64,000 bases of DNA from Datnioides undecimradiatus (lineage: Eukaryota; Chordata; Actinopteri; Lobotiformes; Datnioididae): NCBI GenBank assembly GCA_008933995.1, contig WARS01000014.1, positions 2,527,192-2,591,191 on the forward strand. Reading direction: 5' to 3'. Shown here one piece after another: positions 1 through 12,620 of this stretch (position 1 is its first letter; every line of letters begins with the position of its first letter). Below the pieces are notes generated by a model, which worked only from the letters and a program-made list of their open reading frames with translations, did not search any database and was not told the DNA's origin. The position numbers and the translations under genes are program-made.

Positions 1-1500
1 TAAATATTCCTTAAGATGTTTACAAGTAATATGTAACAAAGTACAATAAGAAATATCTAAAATCTATGAAGGGCGAGGAAGGAAGAGTGTTAATTAAACA
101 ATTTTATAGACCTGCTTTTTGTGATGTCAGCTTTTAATGAATTTATGACCTTCTTATTGTTTTAATTTTAATTTGTATTATTTATTTTGACATTTGTGTT
201 TGTATTTTTGGCATCTTCTTGCACCTTCTGTTGCTACTGTTGGTAAACCTTACTGTCGGGCTTTCTGTTGTTATATTGCCTTCCAAGTATCCTGCTTTTC
301 CTTTATCAATGTACTACATAAATTTAGCTTTGAAAGATAATAAAGCTACTATAATTGAAGTTCTATTAAAATGGGTAATGCATTTACATGGACAATATTT
401 GTGATGAGTGTGACCTTTCCACAGGGAAATGTGAATGTTTGCATCATTTGCTTATGAAGGTCCTAAAAACTTAAATGAAACCTCCACCTTTAAAAATATG
501 GTGGGCACTGAATTATTAATCAGTGAACACACACACAAACACTGCATTTGGAAAATAGGGAAAAATAAATACCACAACCAATTGAATCCTGGTCAGGCTC
601 AAACAATGTGCTGTTCTTTGACAAATTTGCCTAGAAGCAACAAGGATACCTAGATAAAGCTTTTGTCTGCAAAATATTTCATGAAGTGGCAGGAAAACAA
701 TATGCAAGGCCTTACGTCATGGGCTAAAGAGAAGATCAAATGAACTGTACAGTTTATCTCTTAGAATTAATAGGCATTACATTGTGGATGTTCATTGTGA
801 TGCTAGGAACTTAGTGCCTCTGCAACACCTCTGCTATGACTAATCATTCTCTTCTGGTGACAACAGCCTTAGGACTTCAAGCATCGCACTGACACTTCAT
901 GGCCACACTATGGAAAATAGCGAGATAAGACCATATGGAACATATGGCATACTCTGCTGGTCGCAAATACATTTGTCCATATATGGAAAAGCAAAAAAAA
1001 GAAATAATACAAATACTGCAAAATAATACAAATACAATAAAGTTTCTCACAATAATATTCACTTTTGTCCTTGTGTTGCCAAGGGGAGCTTTGTCACCTT
1101 TCCATTGTAAAAGGAAACAAACACATTTTCATAATTTTGCAGAAGCACTGCGGTGATATACAGTGTAATGTACAAACAACCTCAATTCAGTTGTCTCATA
1201 AGTGCTAAAGTCATCAATAGTGCAGAAATAGGTGTCAGCAGGGGGTGGCTTAAGAAAGCTGTGACCACCATGGAAACCTCCATCTATCTTAATGAGAGGC
1301 AGATAATAAAACACATAAATTGTGCATTCTGTTTAGATGCATGTAGCGTTTATACAGTATATGTTACTATAGGCACATTAACTTGCTTATGTAGGTGACA
1401 CCAGCATTTAAAAGGAACTAAACATTGTTTTCGTGACGCTGCCACAGGGAGGCGCTGTTGCACACTTACATTACATTAAACGCAGGCAAATGGCTCGTTA
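1..1500. other. AT-rich intergenic DNA, no gene seen
   Basis: No exon-like stretch with splice signals or recognisable protein is visible on either strand; open frames here are short and of ordinary chance length. There is a perfect SRF-type CArg-box string (CC, six A/T, GG) at 977-986, beside two CATATGG half-palindromes at about 932-950. A short poly-A signal-like AATAAA occurs near 1036, but nothing coding is visible upstream of it. Confidence 0.6.
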
Positions 1501-1551
1501 AACTGATTAGTGATATTTAAACGCTCGGTGGTGGAAACATGTTATCCGTCC

Positions 1552-1821
1552 TATAAAAAGAAGCACACAAAGATGCAACATAACATCATAACATAAATAC
1601 ACCTTCAAGTAAAGCTGAACTGAATGGTGAAGGCAAATATTTGGAGGCAAGCACCGGCCCTGATGCTAGCTAGCACTACTACTGACCACCTAGCTTAGCT
1701 ACTTGAACCCTAGCCTCGTCGTTTCACTGGGATGTTTTCACTGAGTATCCCGAATGATGTCCTGTGTGGTGGTGGTGGATGCTTCTGCACAGGAGGGCAA
1801 AGAACAAACGTCAAGTTTCTG
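1552..1821 (+). other. Possible TATA box plus first-exon-like segment (weak)
   Basis: A TATAAAA string at 1552-1558 is followed about 200 bases later by ATG-ATG at 1754-1759. An open stretch of 68 bases from there ends at 1821 in a good donor, CTG|GTAAGA. The short peptide would begin MMSCVVVVDASAQEGK and resembles nothing I know. No downstream exon is visible to continue it. The region also carries GCTAGCTAG-type strings common in fish promoters and repeats. It could be a non-coding first exon, a cryptic promoter or chance. Confidence 0.15.
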
Positions 1822-4800
1822 GTAAGACATCTCTCTCTGTCACTGTGGGTCAGTTTTTATTGTGGCTTTGATGAGCTCTTCGCTAACTGGTGAGCAATTA
1901 GCGGCAGTCTGTGTAACCTCGTTGGTCAAGGCCAAGGGTGCACTTTCTGATGTCAGTTCCTGTAATTAAGGGTTGATTGAGGTGTCAGCTGACAGTTTAG
2001 ATAGAGCATACTTGTATTTTATCAGAGAAATTCATCTACCTATGATATCTGATTGACTGTTGTGCATGAAATAAGTTGTTGTGATGTTAATATGTTAATA
2101 CTGTATTAATGTATACTGGTGCTAATTAGTAGTGAAGTGTTGCCAGCATACAATACAGCTATGGAGCAGCAAATTGCATAAATTTTATATAGCCTGCCAG
2201 ACTGAAGGTGGTTGATGGCTGCCTAATCTCCCTTGTTCAACTCTGAGAGACAGACTTTGCAGAGATGCAGAGAAAAGACATTAAAGAAACTGGAGTGTGA
2301 GTTCTGTTCTCTTATTTACTGTTGCATGTGAAAGATGTGCTACATTGTTTCATCGCTGCAAAGCTGAACAATTGCTGTTTCTTGCTGTCTGAGAACTTGT
2401 TGTTATTTGTGTTTCAAGGATTGGCTCGGCATAGGTATTTAAGTTGTGTGGGCACACATAACCACATACTTGGCTGGCTGAGCAAAGCTCCATATACTCT
2501 ATGGAGTCGTAGTTGACTGTGCTCAGTATGGCGATGATCTATTCAGATCTCAGAACTAATTTGGCTTTGGGGCTAATTATGTTTCATTTAGACCTTTCCT
2601 AGCTTTTTGTATTTCCACTGCAACAGTCTTTTCAGTGTCAATTATACCTTTATTAAAACCACCCTAAAGGTCAAGGCTGACAACTGTTGGAAGAACATGG
2701 TGTTTAGACTTGTCTGTCTATGCCTGGATGACTCACACTGATGCAGACAGAGGAACAGAGTCTATAGAAAAGCCAACAAAACGTCAGTAGTGGAGACAAT
2801 GAAGCCCCTTTCAGTTCAGTCTGAGCAGCGAAACTGATCGTATAATAAAATAAACAATCACCTACTTTGGTGGAGTTGTGTTGTTATTGTTCGAGGCAGG
2901 CATCTCATGCTACATCTCACTCGTGCTATTGTACTTACAGTAGAAGACGCTGACGTGTGCCAGTTGAAATGCATTGTTTGCTGCTCCAGCCCCTCATCTC
3001 TAATTATAAAATGCCAAACTTCATTCTGTCTGCTTCTCTTTCTCGTATGTCGACAGCTAGGCTGTTCATGCTTCATAGCACTTCCCCCTCTCAAGCTATT
3101 TCCCCCCATAGCCTAACCCAATATTGACTGGAATAGGAAATTCAAAGCTGCTGTAAACATTCAAATGCCTGACAAGCCCACTTCCAATTTCACAGATACA
3201 GACCTGGGAGTTATTATGGCAAAACAAACTGCAATCTTGCTGTGCATTAAAGAGAAAAAGACAATACTGTTTTGCTTTCTGTGCAAGGTCTTCCAATCTT
3301 GTACACCAAAGAGACAATATTTTACGGTGAGAGCTAAATCAAAATATCTAGTTGATTTGTGTTTACTCAGTAACACACCATTTTGCAGGTTAATGCACTG
3401 CCTCTGCAGGGAGTTTGTTGAAAATGATGGTAATAATTGGCATTTAAGGAGCCAATGTTTACCTTTAAGGCTTATCTCAGCTGGGGTCAACCCCATGTCT
3501 CGCTACAACTCGAGTGATTCTGCCCCTTCTGTACTAGCAGGCCTTGGAGGGGTCAGAAAACCATGTCAATGTGTCTCTCAGTTTAATTCTATTAAGCACA
3601 GGTTCAAGCTCCAAATTAAAATGCAAATTACCTCTGTAATAAAAGTGAGCGAGAGTACAGGCAGAGATAAGGTACATCCTTCCCTTTTATTGCCAGCGCT
3701 TATGAAGTACAAACCTCTTTTTAATGTAAAACTTAATTTAATTCTGAAGAACAAAGTGTCTCAAAACACATTGTTTCACAACAGGTTCTGTCCAACTTGT
3801 GTCATGTCTGAAACAAAAAGGAATGATGGCTTCAAAGCGTGCATTGTTCCATCTCATTTCTTTTTTCTTTTTTTTTTTTTTGACTGGGGATGGTCTCTGA
3901 ATAAAACGGGAAATTTCATGCGTAATTGTCTTGGTAGAATTAGGTGAAGACTATGAATCTGCAGGATATATGAATAAAAAAAGTCAAATATGGCCTGAAG
4001 CTACCAAGAATAACCTGATGAACCCGAGTTTAGGCCAGCCCGCTAGCTGTGGTAGTAGAAGCATTAATGCTAATGTAAAAATGGATTATTCAAAAACATC
4101 AATCTTCAATCTTCAATCCATTTTAGGCTTAATTGTCACAATGTGAACCTTCCTCCTTCACTTTGTTTTGCTTCCTTGGCTCCCTGCAGCTGTCTCAGTA
4201 AGAGCACTGTACCTTTTTGGACACATGTTACTGAGTATATGAGGTGAATGTCAGCATCAAGGAGATAACAGCTTGACGTCTCGCTGGTCTGTTATCATTG
4301 TGCAACGCTCCAGAGCAACACAGCTGCAGGAGCAGAAGTCTTATCAATCCCACAGTTAAGGTGAGAGAGCAGCAGGAGGATGAGGCTCGAAAACCAACTA
4401 GCATGAGCCCCACAGGGTCCCCCAGTGACCCCCTCTGACTCCCCACATGCAGATAGTGCAACTAATATTCTGAAGGGCCGACCTTTGCATCCCATAAGGA
4501 GAGAAAAGGGGGGGAAACAGTGTCATAATCCGAGCTCTTTAGTCATCCAAGGACGATTAGCACGGTGGCCTACGACACAGAAGGTGATGCATATTCTTTG
4601 ACGGCCCAGTGCATACTAATCAGGCCTTTTGCTGTGCAAGGTAGACAAACTGTACGCCGCAGTTATAGGTCACCTCAAATCTCTGGGCTGAAAAGAAATT
4701 AAGTAATTAAAAACCGAATCATGGCCAGGCACAATCAGAGAGGGACACGATGAAAGATACAGAGAGAGATTCAGAGACTGCGATGCAGACAAGCATCAGT

Positions 4801-6251
4801 GTCTTTAGAATATAACTCAAAGATAACATCACACTGGTTATCTTACACCAAAAATACAAGACAGCATGGCATATTCTGCACAGTCACGGTGAGTTGTTGA
4901 AAAATTCAGCATGGGCTGTTTGAAACGAGCAGGGCATTTAAAGTGAATTTATTTTGTTTTATAAATGAACATCTGGTAAATGCCTGCAGGCCATTCTTCA
5001 CCTTTCTCGTGGATACATTACTTAAGCCGAGCGGTAAACAATACATAATAGATAACTCTTGTACTCTGAAGTGTTTTGGCCTATATCAAGGCCATGTGTA
5101 CATGCAATTGTTGCACGTCACAAGCTATGTGAAATGACAGGGAACCAAGGCAAGCGCGTGTTTCTGCTTTGCGCTGCAATGCCTCCTTTATTTCCAGCCA
5201 GGCATCAGGAAATATCCGCTATGATTTTGTGATTTTCTGCACCGTCAAATGTCAAATGAAAAAGAAAAATGGCAGCTGCAAACATTGGTGTGATGATATA
5301 TTCCTCGATTATATAAGTTTTAAGTGTATTTTTTTCATTCTTTTATTTGTCAAAGCATTTTATTAATTGGTAGCTGTATCGCTGAATGAGATTTTCGACC
5401 AACATAAAGAAAATGCCTCTATAATGCAAGACCTGGCCTGAGCTTTAAGTAATACAACAAGCAATAGTCATGTGTTTTTGCAAAGAACTAGCTAGCTGAT
5501 GAAATAATAGCTTGTAAATGCCTTTGCCTGACCACTTTCAGTATTAAAAAAGCAGCTTTATCCAAGTACCACTTTTATATATATATGCAGTTGTCCTCCT
5601 CAAGATCTGTGACTGCACTTCAATGTGCAAAACTAATAGAACTCCTCTTTATGTTCTTAGATCATCCAGTGAAACAGCTTGTATATAGTGTATTTAACAT
5701 GGTAATGCTCTAAAATGCTGAGTTTGTCCTTCAGCTTCATTGCAAACTAAGCGAGCTTTCTTATCAGTGAACATTTCAGAGGTTTTCTTATAAAGTTGAT
5801 ATAATAAAATTAGTTCAAAATTGAAATAGTTTTAAATGTCAAAGAAGGGAACTTTTTTTTAATTTCCAAGTTATTCTGCTCTGTTGATTTTACAAATTAA
5901 GAAATTTAAAATAATTAGACCTAGATCTAAATTACCTCTCCTTCTGAATGAAACTGAGCCCTCTGCTGCGGAGTTAACCTTACCACCACATGACCTTCTG
6001 TTCATATTCGAACATTCATTATGACAGGCTTGGGGAAGTGCTTGCTCATAGGGTTCTGGTATTACATAAGTGACTGTGCAGACATTGAGTGCGAGCCAAA
6101 AATTAATCGGCACGATTAATTACAAGAGCCATATGGTCAGCAGTGTCTCAGTGCCATTTCCAGTTAGACTGCTAGGGAGGTGCTGGGAGGCCTGCTGACA
6201 TTTGCACAAAGTCCCTGAATCCAACATTCGTGTTCGGCTACAGTCTCTGTG
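1822..6251. other. Intergenic DNA with candidate conserved non-coding blocks
   Basis: No supported gene. The stretch 4500-4760 looks like a constrained non-coding element: low repeat content, mixed composition and homeodomain/POU-like strings such as GATGCATATT and AAGTAATTAAAA. The part from 5870 to 6200 has the same character and includes a 9-bp inverted repeat at 6101-6121. An open frame of 260 codons at 3165-3947 (+) has no recognisable domain, runs through a poly-T tract and is treated as chance. Confidence 0.45.
6101..6121. promoter_or_regulatory. Homeodomain-type palindrome AATTAATCG-N3-CGATTAATT
   Basis: Two perfect 9-bp inverted arms are separated by GCA. Each arm contains TAAT followed by CG, the core recognised by homeodomain proteins, so the site could bind a dimer. 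It sits in unique-looking, non-repetitive sequence about 28.7 kb upstream of the gria3 start codon. Function is inferred from motif shape only. Confidence 0.3.

Positions 6252-6288
<37 letters not shown>
6252..6288. repeat. (CT)n(CA)n compound microsatellite
   Basis: An uninterrupted CT run passes directly into an uninterrupted CA run, total about 37 bases. This is a typical vertebrate dinucleotide microsatellite and likely polymorphic. Confidence 0.95.
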
Positions 6289-6289
<1 letters not shown>

Positions 6290-7729
6290 AGAAATAGTAT
6301 TGAATAGGTCAGATACACTATGTTTTTACTGCAACACCAATATTACACCAACGTTCTTTCATCATTCATGAAAGTGTGTGATGCTGATATAATATTTAAA
6401 ACATGGCTGAGCACCAAGAAAGAGACAAGTCATTAGTGACCAGTCTTCAAAAGAAGTCGCAGGTTTATCCTCTCCTCCATCTCGCCTTGGTGTTCAACTA
6501 TGTATGGGGAAAAAATGGAAATTGAAGTTAATAACACCAGCTAAGATTCAAGAGCTTACTTAATCAAAATGACAGGTGATCGTACACCATTAAAAACGAC
6601 AAAGCAGCGGACAGCACCAGCACACTCCTCAGAAATTAGATGGATATTGTCCCACCTGCCAAGGGCTGTGTGAGTCATGGCAGACGCTGCTTATATGGCG
6701 CTATGTACACACAAGCAGTATTAATCATGCATACATTCCCACAGGGAGTGTATGGAATATTCAGCTGAACTCTGTATCTCCCTGCTGATAAACACTTTGC
6801 TTTGCCAGAGGTGCAGCATGTAGGAAGTGAGCTGCACAGTTGTTCAAGTAGCATCAAACATTCCCTTGCAGACACTTGTGAATTGTACAGTTGCGTATTT
6901 GAAAAAGCTTGATAATTGCAAATGGTGTGATATGTGATGATGTTTCACATTTTTTAATTTACGGACACGACTTTGAAAATAATTTTTTGAGCGAGCAGAA
7001 ACTTGAAATGAAAAAGGTGTTAAGGTTAAATGTGATGATGATGTAGATTTAAACTGAATGATCTGAGACATTTTTGGCTGAAGCCCAACAATCAATACGA
7101 CCACAATAAATTTAGGTGTGTTGTTGTTGATGTTGTTGTGGCTGGTGCTATTTTTTTTTTTTGTATTGTCAGAAAGCCTGCCAAGAGCCCAGTCAGTGAG
7201 GGATGATGTCCTCTTGCTGACAATGCTGGCAGTATTCAGTGGTGGCTATCGTAAAGCACTCAACATTGAAATCAATTATGTGGTCAGTGTGTTCTAACTG
7301 TTAATATGAACCTTAACGTGTATGCAGATTGTTTTTGATAAATCATTCAACATGGTTTTGAATTTGAACCATGGTTCAACATGTGGATCACTAGGATATG
7401 AAATATAACACATTTTCTTTAGTAACTATGTGTATGTATCTTATCATGGTTTTCATTAAGTATAATGAATCTTTACAAGGACATACAATTTTTGAATACC
7501 AGTTAGAGATTTGGGGCCAAGGTGCAATCAAATGATAGAAGCTTTTAAGAAAATGGTGTTTGCTTGAGGAGAGCGCCAGAGATTTGGGCAATCAGCGATA
7601 GGCCTCGCTGAAGTTTTACATTTTATGGTGATTTTTCCTTATGAATTGTCACCAATTTGCAGTTTGTATGGTAACAGCTAGCTGAGATTAAACCTATGAC
7701 GGAATTTTAAGAGTCCCTTGGTTGATAGT
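6289..7729. other. Intergenic DNA, nothing recognised
   Basis: AT-rich DNA with scattered short homopolymers (a T tract near 7151) and no exon-like or repeat-like segment that I can name. Confidence 0.5.
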
Positions 7730-7960
7730 CGTCTGGGAAGCTACTACTTGACTTGTCAGAGGAACCAATGCAACCAAAAGTGGTGGGCTGCCAGTGAGTG
7801 AGGACTGATTTGTTGGGGTGCCCTTCTCTCATTACCACTGCTGAGATGCCCTTGAGCAAGGTGCTGCACCCCCACACTGCATGAGGCAAGTACCTCATTT
7901 GTCAACAGATCATACTGTCATGCTATGGTTGTACCGGGGCAGCTTCCAGGTGAGAGTGGG
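7730..7960. repeat. Probable degenerate fish SINE-type fragment
   Basis: The stretch around 7820-7890 contains the phrase 'CACTGCTGAGATGCCCTTGA' followed by GCAAGGTGCTGCACCCCCACACTGC. This closely resembles a dispersed SINE-like repeat common in teleosts (…CCTTGAGCAAGGCAC…ACCCCCACACTGCTCC…). The flanks on both sides are too diverged to set borders. The assignment is from memory of the consensus; a repeat-library search would settle it. Confidence 0.45.
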
Positions 7961-8511
7961 CGTAATTGCTGCTGAGTGTGCTGAAAAAGCAATCTCATGC
8001 ATTGTGTTCACAGTGCGTTCACTGCCACCATCTTGTTTAATTTTGTATTTCTACAATATCTGCTTATGGTACCTGATGTACAACATTTGCATGATGCTGT
8101 GACACAGAAATGCTGCAACACAAAACTCAGGTGGTGTTGTATTATGAGATGCCTTGTCTCTGATTGTCTGAAACATACAACTAGGTCTATGAAGTTAAGA
8201 TGTGTCCTAGCTGTTGAAGATTTGATAGTCTGATCATGTGTAGCTGTGATAACAATCACCTTTGATTACATAGTATTTGCAGTTAGTAGTTGATAATTTT
8301 CCTAATCCCTGCTTATTTTTTAATAATTATGAGCACAGTGGGAAGAGTGACACGTTGTGCAGGGAGTCAGTCAGTTAAGGATTCTTGTACCATTGTAAGT
8401 CTTGGCAAGAGGTGTTTGGTCTTGGCAAGTGCCCCACCATAAAGTTTTGGTTTTGCCTCCCTAAGGGAAAACTTTGCCTGCACTTGCCTTATGCCATTAA
8501 TCAGAGTTAGG

Positions 8512-9062
8512 TCTTATCCACACAAACACATTTTTGTTTTAAAATGCACACGCTTTGATGTTTTTACATCCAGTATCCACAGTACTGCTTCATTTTAAAA
8601 CCTCTAAAACTGAGACTTTTGAAAATGCTGTTGATACCATTTTATTTTGTGGTCTGGACCAGCAGAAACAAAACACTTCTGAAAACAATGACACACACAC
8701 CTATGTTTGCTTCCTGACTGGGTCTTACCAGTCATGACGTGTCCTTCCCTGACTCATCTCACCCGAATCATGTGACCCTTTTCCAGAAGAAAACAAAGGA
8801 CATCAGTGTGTATATGTATATGAGCCTTGTCTACCAGTGACTAATTCAACTTGGATAACAAACTACAGACATCGCTGACCTTCTTGTCTATGCCAGCAGC
8901 TCTTGTGCAGTCAAATTCTGCATGTTATCATGCTGAGTTCAGTCCAGGTGAACGGTTATGTGATATGCATCTTGGCCTTTCTACGTGGACACAGATTATT
9001 TCTAGAACTGATCTTAAACGCTTGTTTTAGTTTTAAAACCAAAAGCGTATGAGTGTGTGAAT
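8512..9062. mobile_element. Degenerate non-autonomous DNA transposon (about 550 bp)
   Basis: The left end (TTATCCACACAAACACATTT… then TTTTAAAATGCACACGC) and the right end (…TTTTAAAACCAAAAGCGTATGAGTGTGTGAA) read as diverged inverted repeats. The interior has the phrase 'AAAACCTCTAAAACTGAGAC' followed by TTTTGAAAATGCTG, which I associate with a fish repeat whose consensus reads 'CCACACGAACGCGTTTT…'. It has no transposase frame, so it would depend on an autonomous partner. Borders are approximate. Confidence 0.5.
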
Positions 9063-9962
9063 AGTGAATAGTGTATTGCTTATGTACAAGACAGTATTGC
9101 GCACCTACACTATGTATATTTGCAGTGCAGTTAACAATGTGCACAGTATTAGAAAATCTGCCCTAGCCCTTACTTTTAGCAAATTTCAACGTGCAATATT
9201 TTTGGAGGGAATCCAAACCCTACACCTCACAAGGTTAAAGAGAAACTGAAACTATGACCTAACCGATTCATTTCTCACAGGAACTGTTTATTAATTATTA
9301 TTAAATCAGTTAACAAATGTCACACATCAAATTAATTCATTATCAAAGTTCAAATAAAAGCAAAAACATGGGAAAAAAAATCAATCCCTGCGGATAATCC
9401 GGCACCATGCCTCTGATTGCAGCACTAGTGTACAGTGCTAAAGAGATGTTAGCTAACATCTGTACTTCACTAAATTTCCTATCTTACTCTAAGTAGCTGT
9501 GGAAATAGTTGGACCAGATGAGGACTTGTCAGACCAGATTCAAATATGCTGATTTTCCATGCAGTGATTGACAACAGCTCCTAATGCCCTAGGATATTCT
9601 GTCCTCCTACCATTCCAGGAAGATAGGATTGAATGACGGCTTTTCTCTCTCTTCAACAGCATTTTACTTATTAATCACATTGAGAGTATGAACCGTGAAA
9701 TGAAAGCCATCCCGCTAAACTACTCCGGCCTTGACTAAATAAATGGTCCTCCAAGGGAAATAACTTTTCATGGGATTGGTTTGGTGGCAATATTCCGAGA
9801 CTATGCAAAATACTCCAAATATGCTGTAAATCAAACGCCGTCATAAACCTCGAAGAGAATTAAACACGCTGCTTCTTTTGGACCGATTTCAAAGAACATC
9901 AGATAATTTGAGATAATTTTCTACATAATCAAAATAAGCTTGAACTTTTATTCATTCAGTGC

Positions 9963-10003
<41 letters not shown>

Positions 10004-10017
10004 TATATATATATATA
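9963..10017. repeat. (AT)n microsatellite
   Basis: About 55 bases of nearly pure AT alternation, broken once by ACT in the middle. Confidence 0.95.
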
Positions 10018-12591
10018 AAAAAATACATATTTTGGTCCAAGAAAACCAGGTGTGCATTTGCAAAATGTCCCTGCTTTTATTGTTAATTCATGGAGGAAAG
10101 TAATGATAGAAGCCTTGGATATATACGGTCACTTCTGGCTCATATTAAGTGTCACATTCAAGTGGCATTATATGATAATGGCCGATGCAAAAGTGACACT
10201 CCAAACATAAGATACGGTGCATGCAAAATGTGATATTCATAATGTGCGTAGGGTGTTATAGCAGCCTGAGACCACTACGGGATGTTTTGAGGCAGTAGAC
10301 AGACCTGAATATGAAGACCTGACTTAACCCCCCCAAAACACCCTTTGATTGCACATTTTTATAACAATGTAAATACAGTAGGGCCTAATACTAAGCAGTG
10401 CTTGGCATCAGCTTTGCCATACTATATGAAAATGAGTCAGTTGCATCTTTTGATTCATTTAAATGAGCTCAACGAACTGTGAAAAATGTTAATTTTCTTC
10501 ATGGGGGCCTTTTGTGTTCTGCATCCCTAAGGGAATGGCAAGAATACATTTCCAAAGTTGGACCAGCTCAAACTTGGTTCAAATTCAAAAATGATGTCAC
10601 TCTGTGCGCACGGTAAAGCATGCCCTTATTTTAGGTGAGCTTCGCTTCACTGAGCTTACTTGGTGCTTTGGCTCCGATATAGAGGAAGCTAACTTTGCAT
10701 GTTGAACATGACAGTATGTAAAAATACATCCCATATAACAAAGACATTATTTATATTAGAACACAGTGTATTATTTGTCAGAGCGTGCACATATACATGT
10801 ATACTGGATGATTGTGTTGCTGCATTTGAAGCTAAACACAGTTTTAAAAATAGCCCTGGCAATCAGATAAAGTACATCACCATATATTGTGCCAGCAGGC
10901 TGATCCCTGTATTTTACAGTATATCGAACTTCACACATGTGTTATGCGCAGTAAAGAATCCCACCACTATTTTATTCAAATTGTGAATTTTTTCAGATTC
11001 ACATCTAATAGTAATATGTATTTGATCAATTTTAAAAAGGCTTTATTGAATTTTTCACCCTGCTCCATACACATATGCAATATGGTGCATAGCTTTACTG
11101 AAGATCAAAGACTTATTTTATGACATAAAATACAAAGGACTATCTAAGCCCCCTGGTATTTGTGTACATTGTAATGTGCAAAGTGTTTAAGCTGTGATTA
11201 TAAACTATGCATGTCCATGATCAACTCTGACATCTATAATTATCATTATATAATCCATCAAAGAAAATGTGACTCTTCTAAGACCTTTCATCATTTAGTT
11301 CAAAGAAACCATGTCAACCCCATTTGATATGTCTTCCACCTTATCTGATGGCTCCATTTGTAAGAGGCTTTAAAGATATGTAAAACTAACTCGAGTGATA
11401 ATGGCACTGCCTCTCACTTAAGGTCCTGTTCTCATCACAGTACCTCGTCAAAACTATTGTGCTGTTTTAAATAAATAAAATGCGTGTTATCGGCCTCGGT
11501 GCCCTGCAACAATTCTCTAACAAGCACTTGAAGCTGTCAGAGGCAACTAAATGTGGAGGGGGGGGGAGCTAACTTTATTTATTTACTGATAAATATGGGC
11601 AGCCATTTCTTTATTTTAATTGATTGATGGTCAGAATTACTGACTGTTGGTTTGATGCTGGTCTCACTAACGTCATTCACTGGAAAAGGAAGAGGTACAT
11701 ACTGCACACGTTAGGATCGTATTTGGTATCAAACATTTTTTATTCTGCACCACTATCCTGCTACATGACTACATTAATACAACCAGTAAAATTAGAGTAA
11801 AATATTTTTTCCTACAGGGCATTGCATGTCCTACTTGCATGCATGACACACACTGATGCAGACCATTGCCGCAGCCAGGAGTAGAGTGAAGATACTTTAT
11901 TTCTGTATTTGAAAATAACCAAAACTGAACCTGAACCAAGCTGAAGCAGTGTGCAGCAACCTCTCCAGACCAGATGCCAGATCTTATGTTGTGTCAGGAC
12001 ATGTCAGGCTCAGGTTGGCTACAAGAGCTATCTTTGCTTTTAGGGTTATTCTAACAAATGAATAAAAAGTCAAGATGTTTGGCTAATTATGTGAGAGGTC
12101 GCTGCCAGTTGCCAAGTGTGGTTAGTTGTTTTTCTCAAAATCAAGTGCAAATAGGGGAACAAACACAAACAGCTTAGTTTGATAATACTCATAATGGAAA
12201 TCACTACAATGACCTCTGGTTGGTTTTATGGCAGTGAGTCAAAATGTGGTGTTGCTCAGACTCTATCTGTGTGAAATGCAGCCTTAGTGCCTCCTTCAAG
12301 AAATTGCAAGAAATTCCAAAGCCATGTTTGCTCTGGCTCTCGAGACTTTCAAACTCAGCAGTGACTTTCCAAAAGGAGATCTTACTTTGCATGTTTGTTA
12401 TTTTATCTATATATTTCTTTAGAGACACAGTCCTCTTAAAAAGCTGGATCAAGATTGAATTTACACCACCTGCATGTTCCCATACCACACATACACAATA
12501 ACATTTGGGGGTAGTTGATTCCTTGTAGCTAGATTATTGATCACTACAGCTACAGCAGGATTAATCTGTAGTAAATGAAAAATATTCAGTC

Positions 12592-12620
12592 AAACTGGTT
12601 ACCAAACTGGTTACCAGTTT
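12592..12620. promoter_or_regulatory. Tandem Grainyhead-like motif (AAACTGGTTACC)x2.4
   Basis: A 12-base unit, AAACTGGTTACC, is repeated twice head to tail and followed by AGTTT. The last unit and tail form an 8-bp-arm inverted repeat, AAACTGGT-T-ACCAGTTT. The AACTGGTT core resembles the Grainyhead-like binding consensus. Regulatory role is inferred from the motif only; a slippage-generated mini-repeat is the alternative. Confidence 0.25.
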
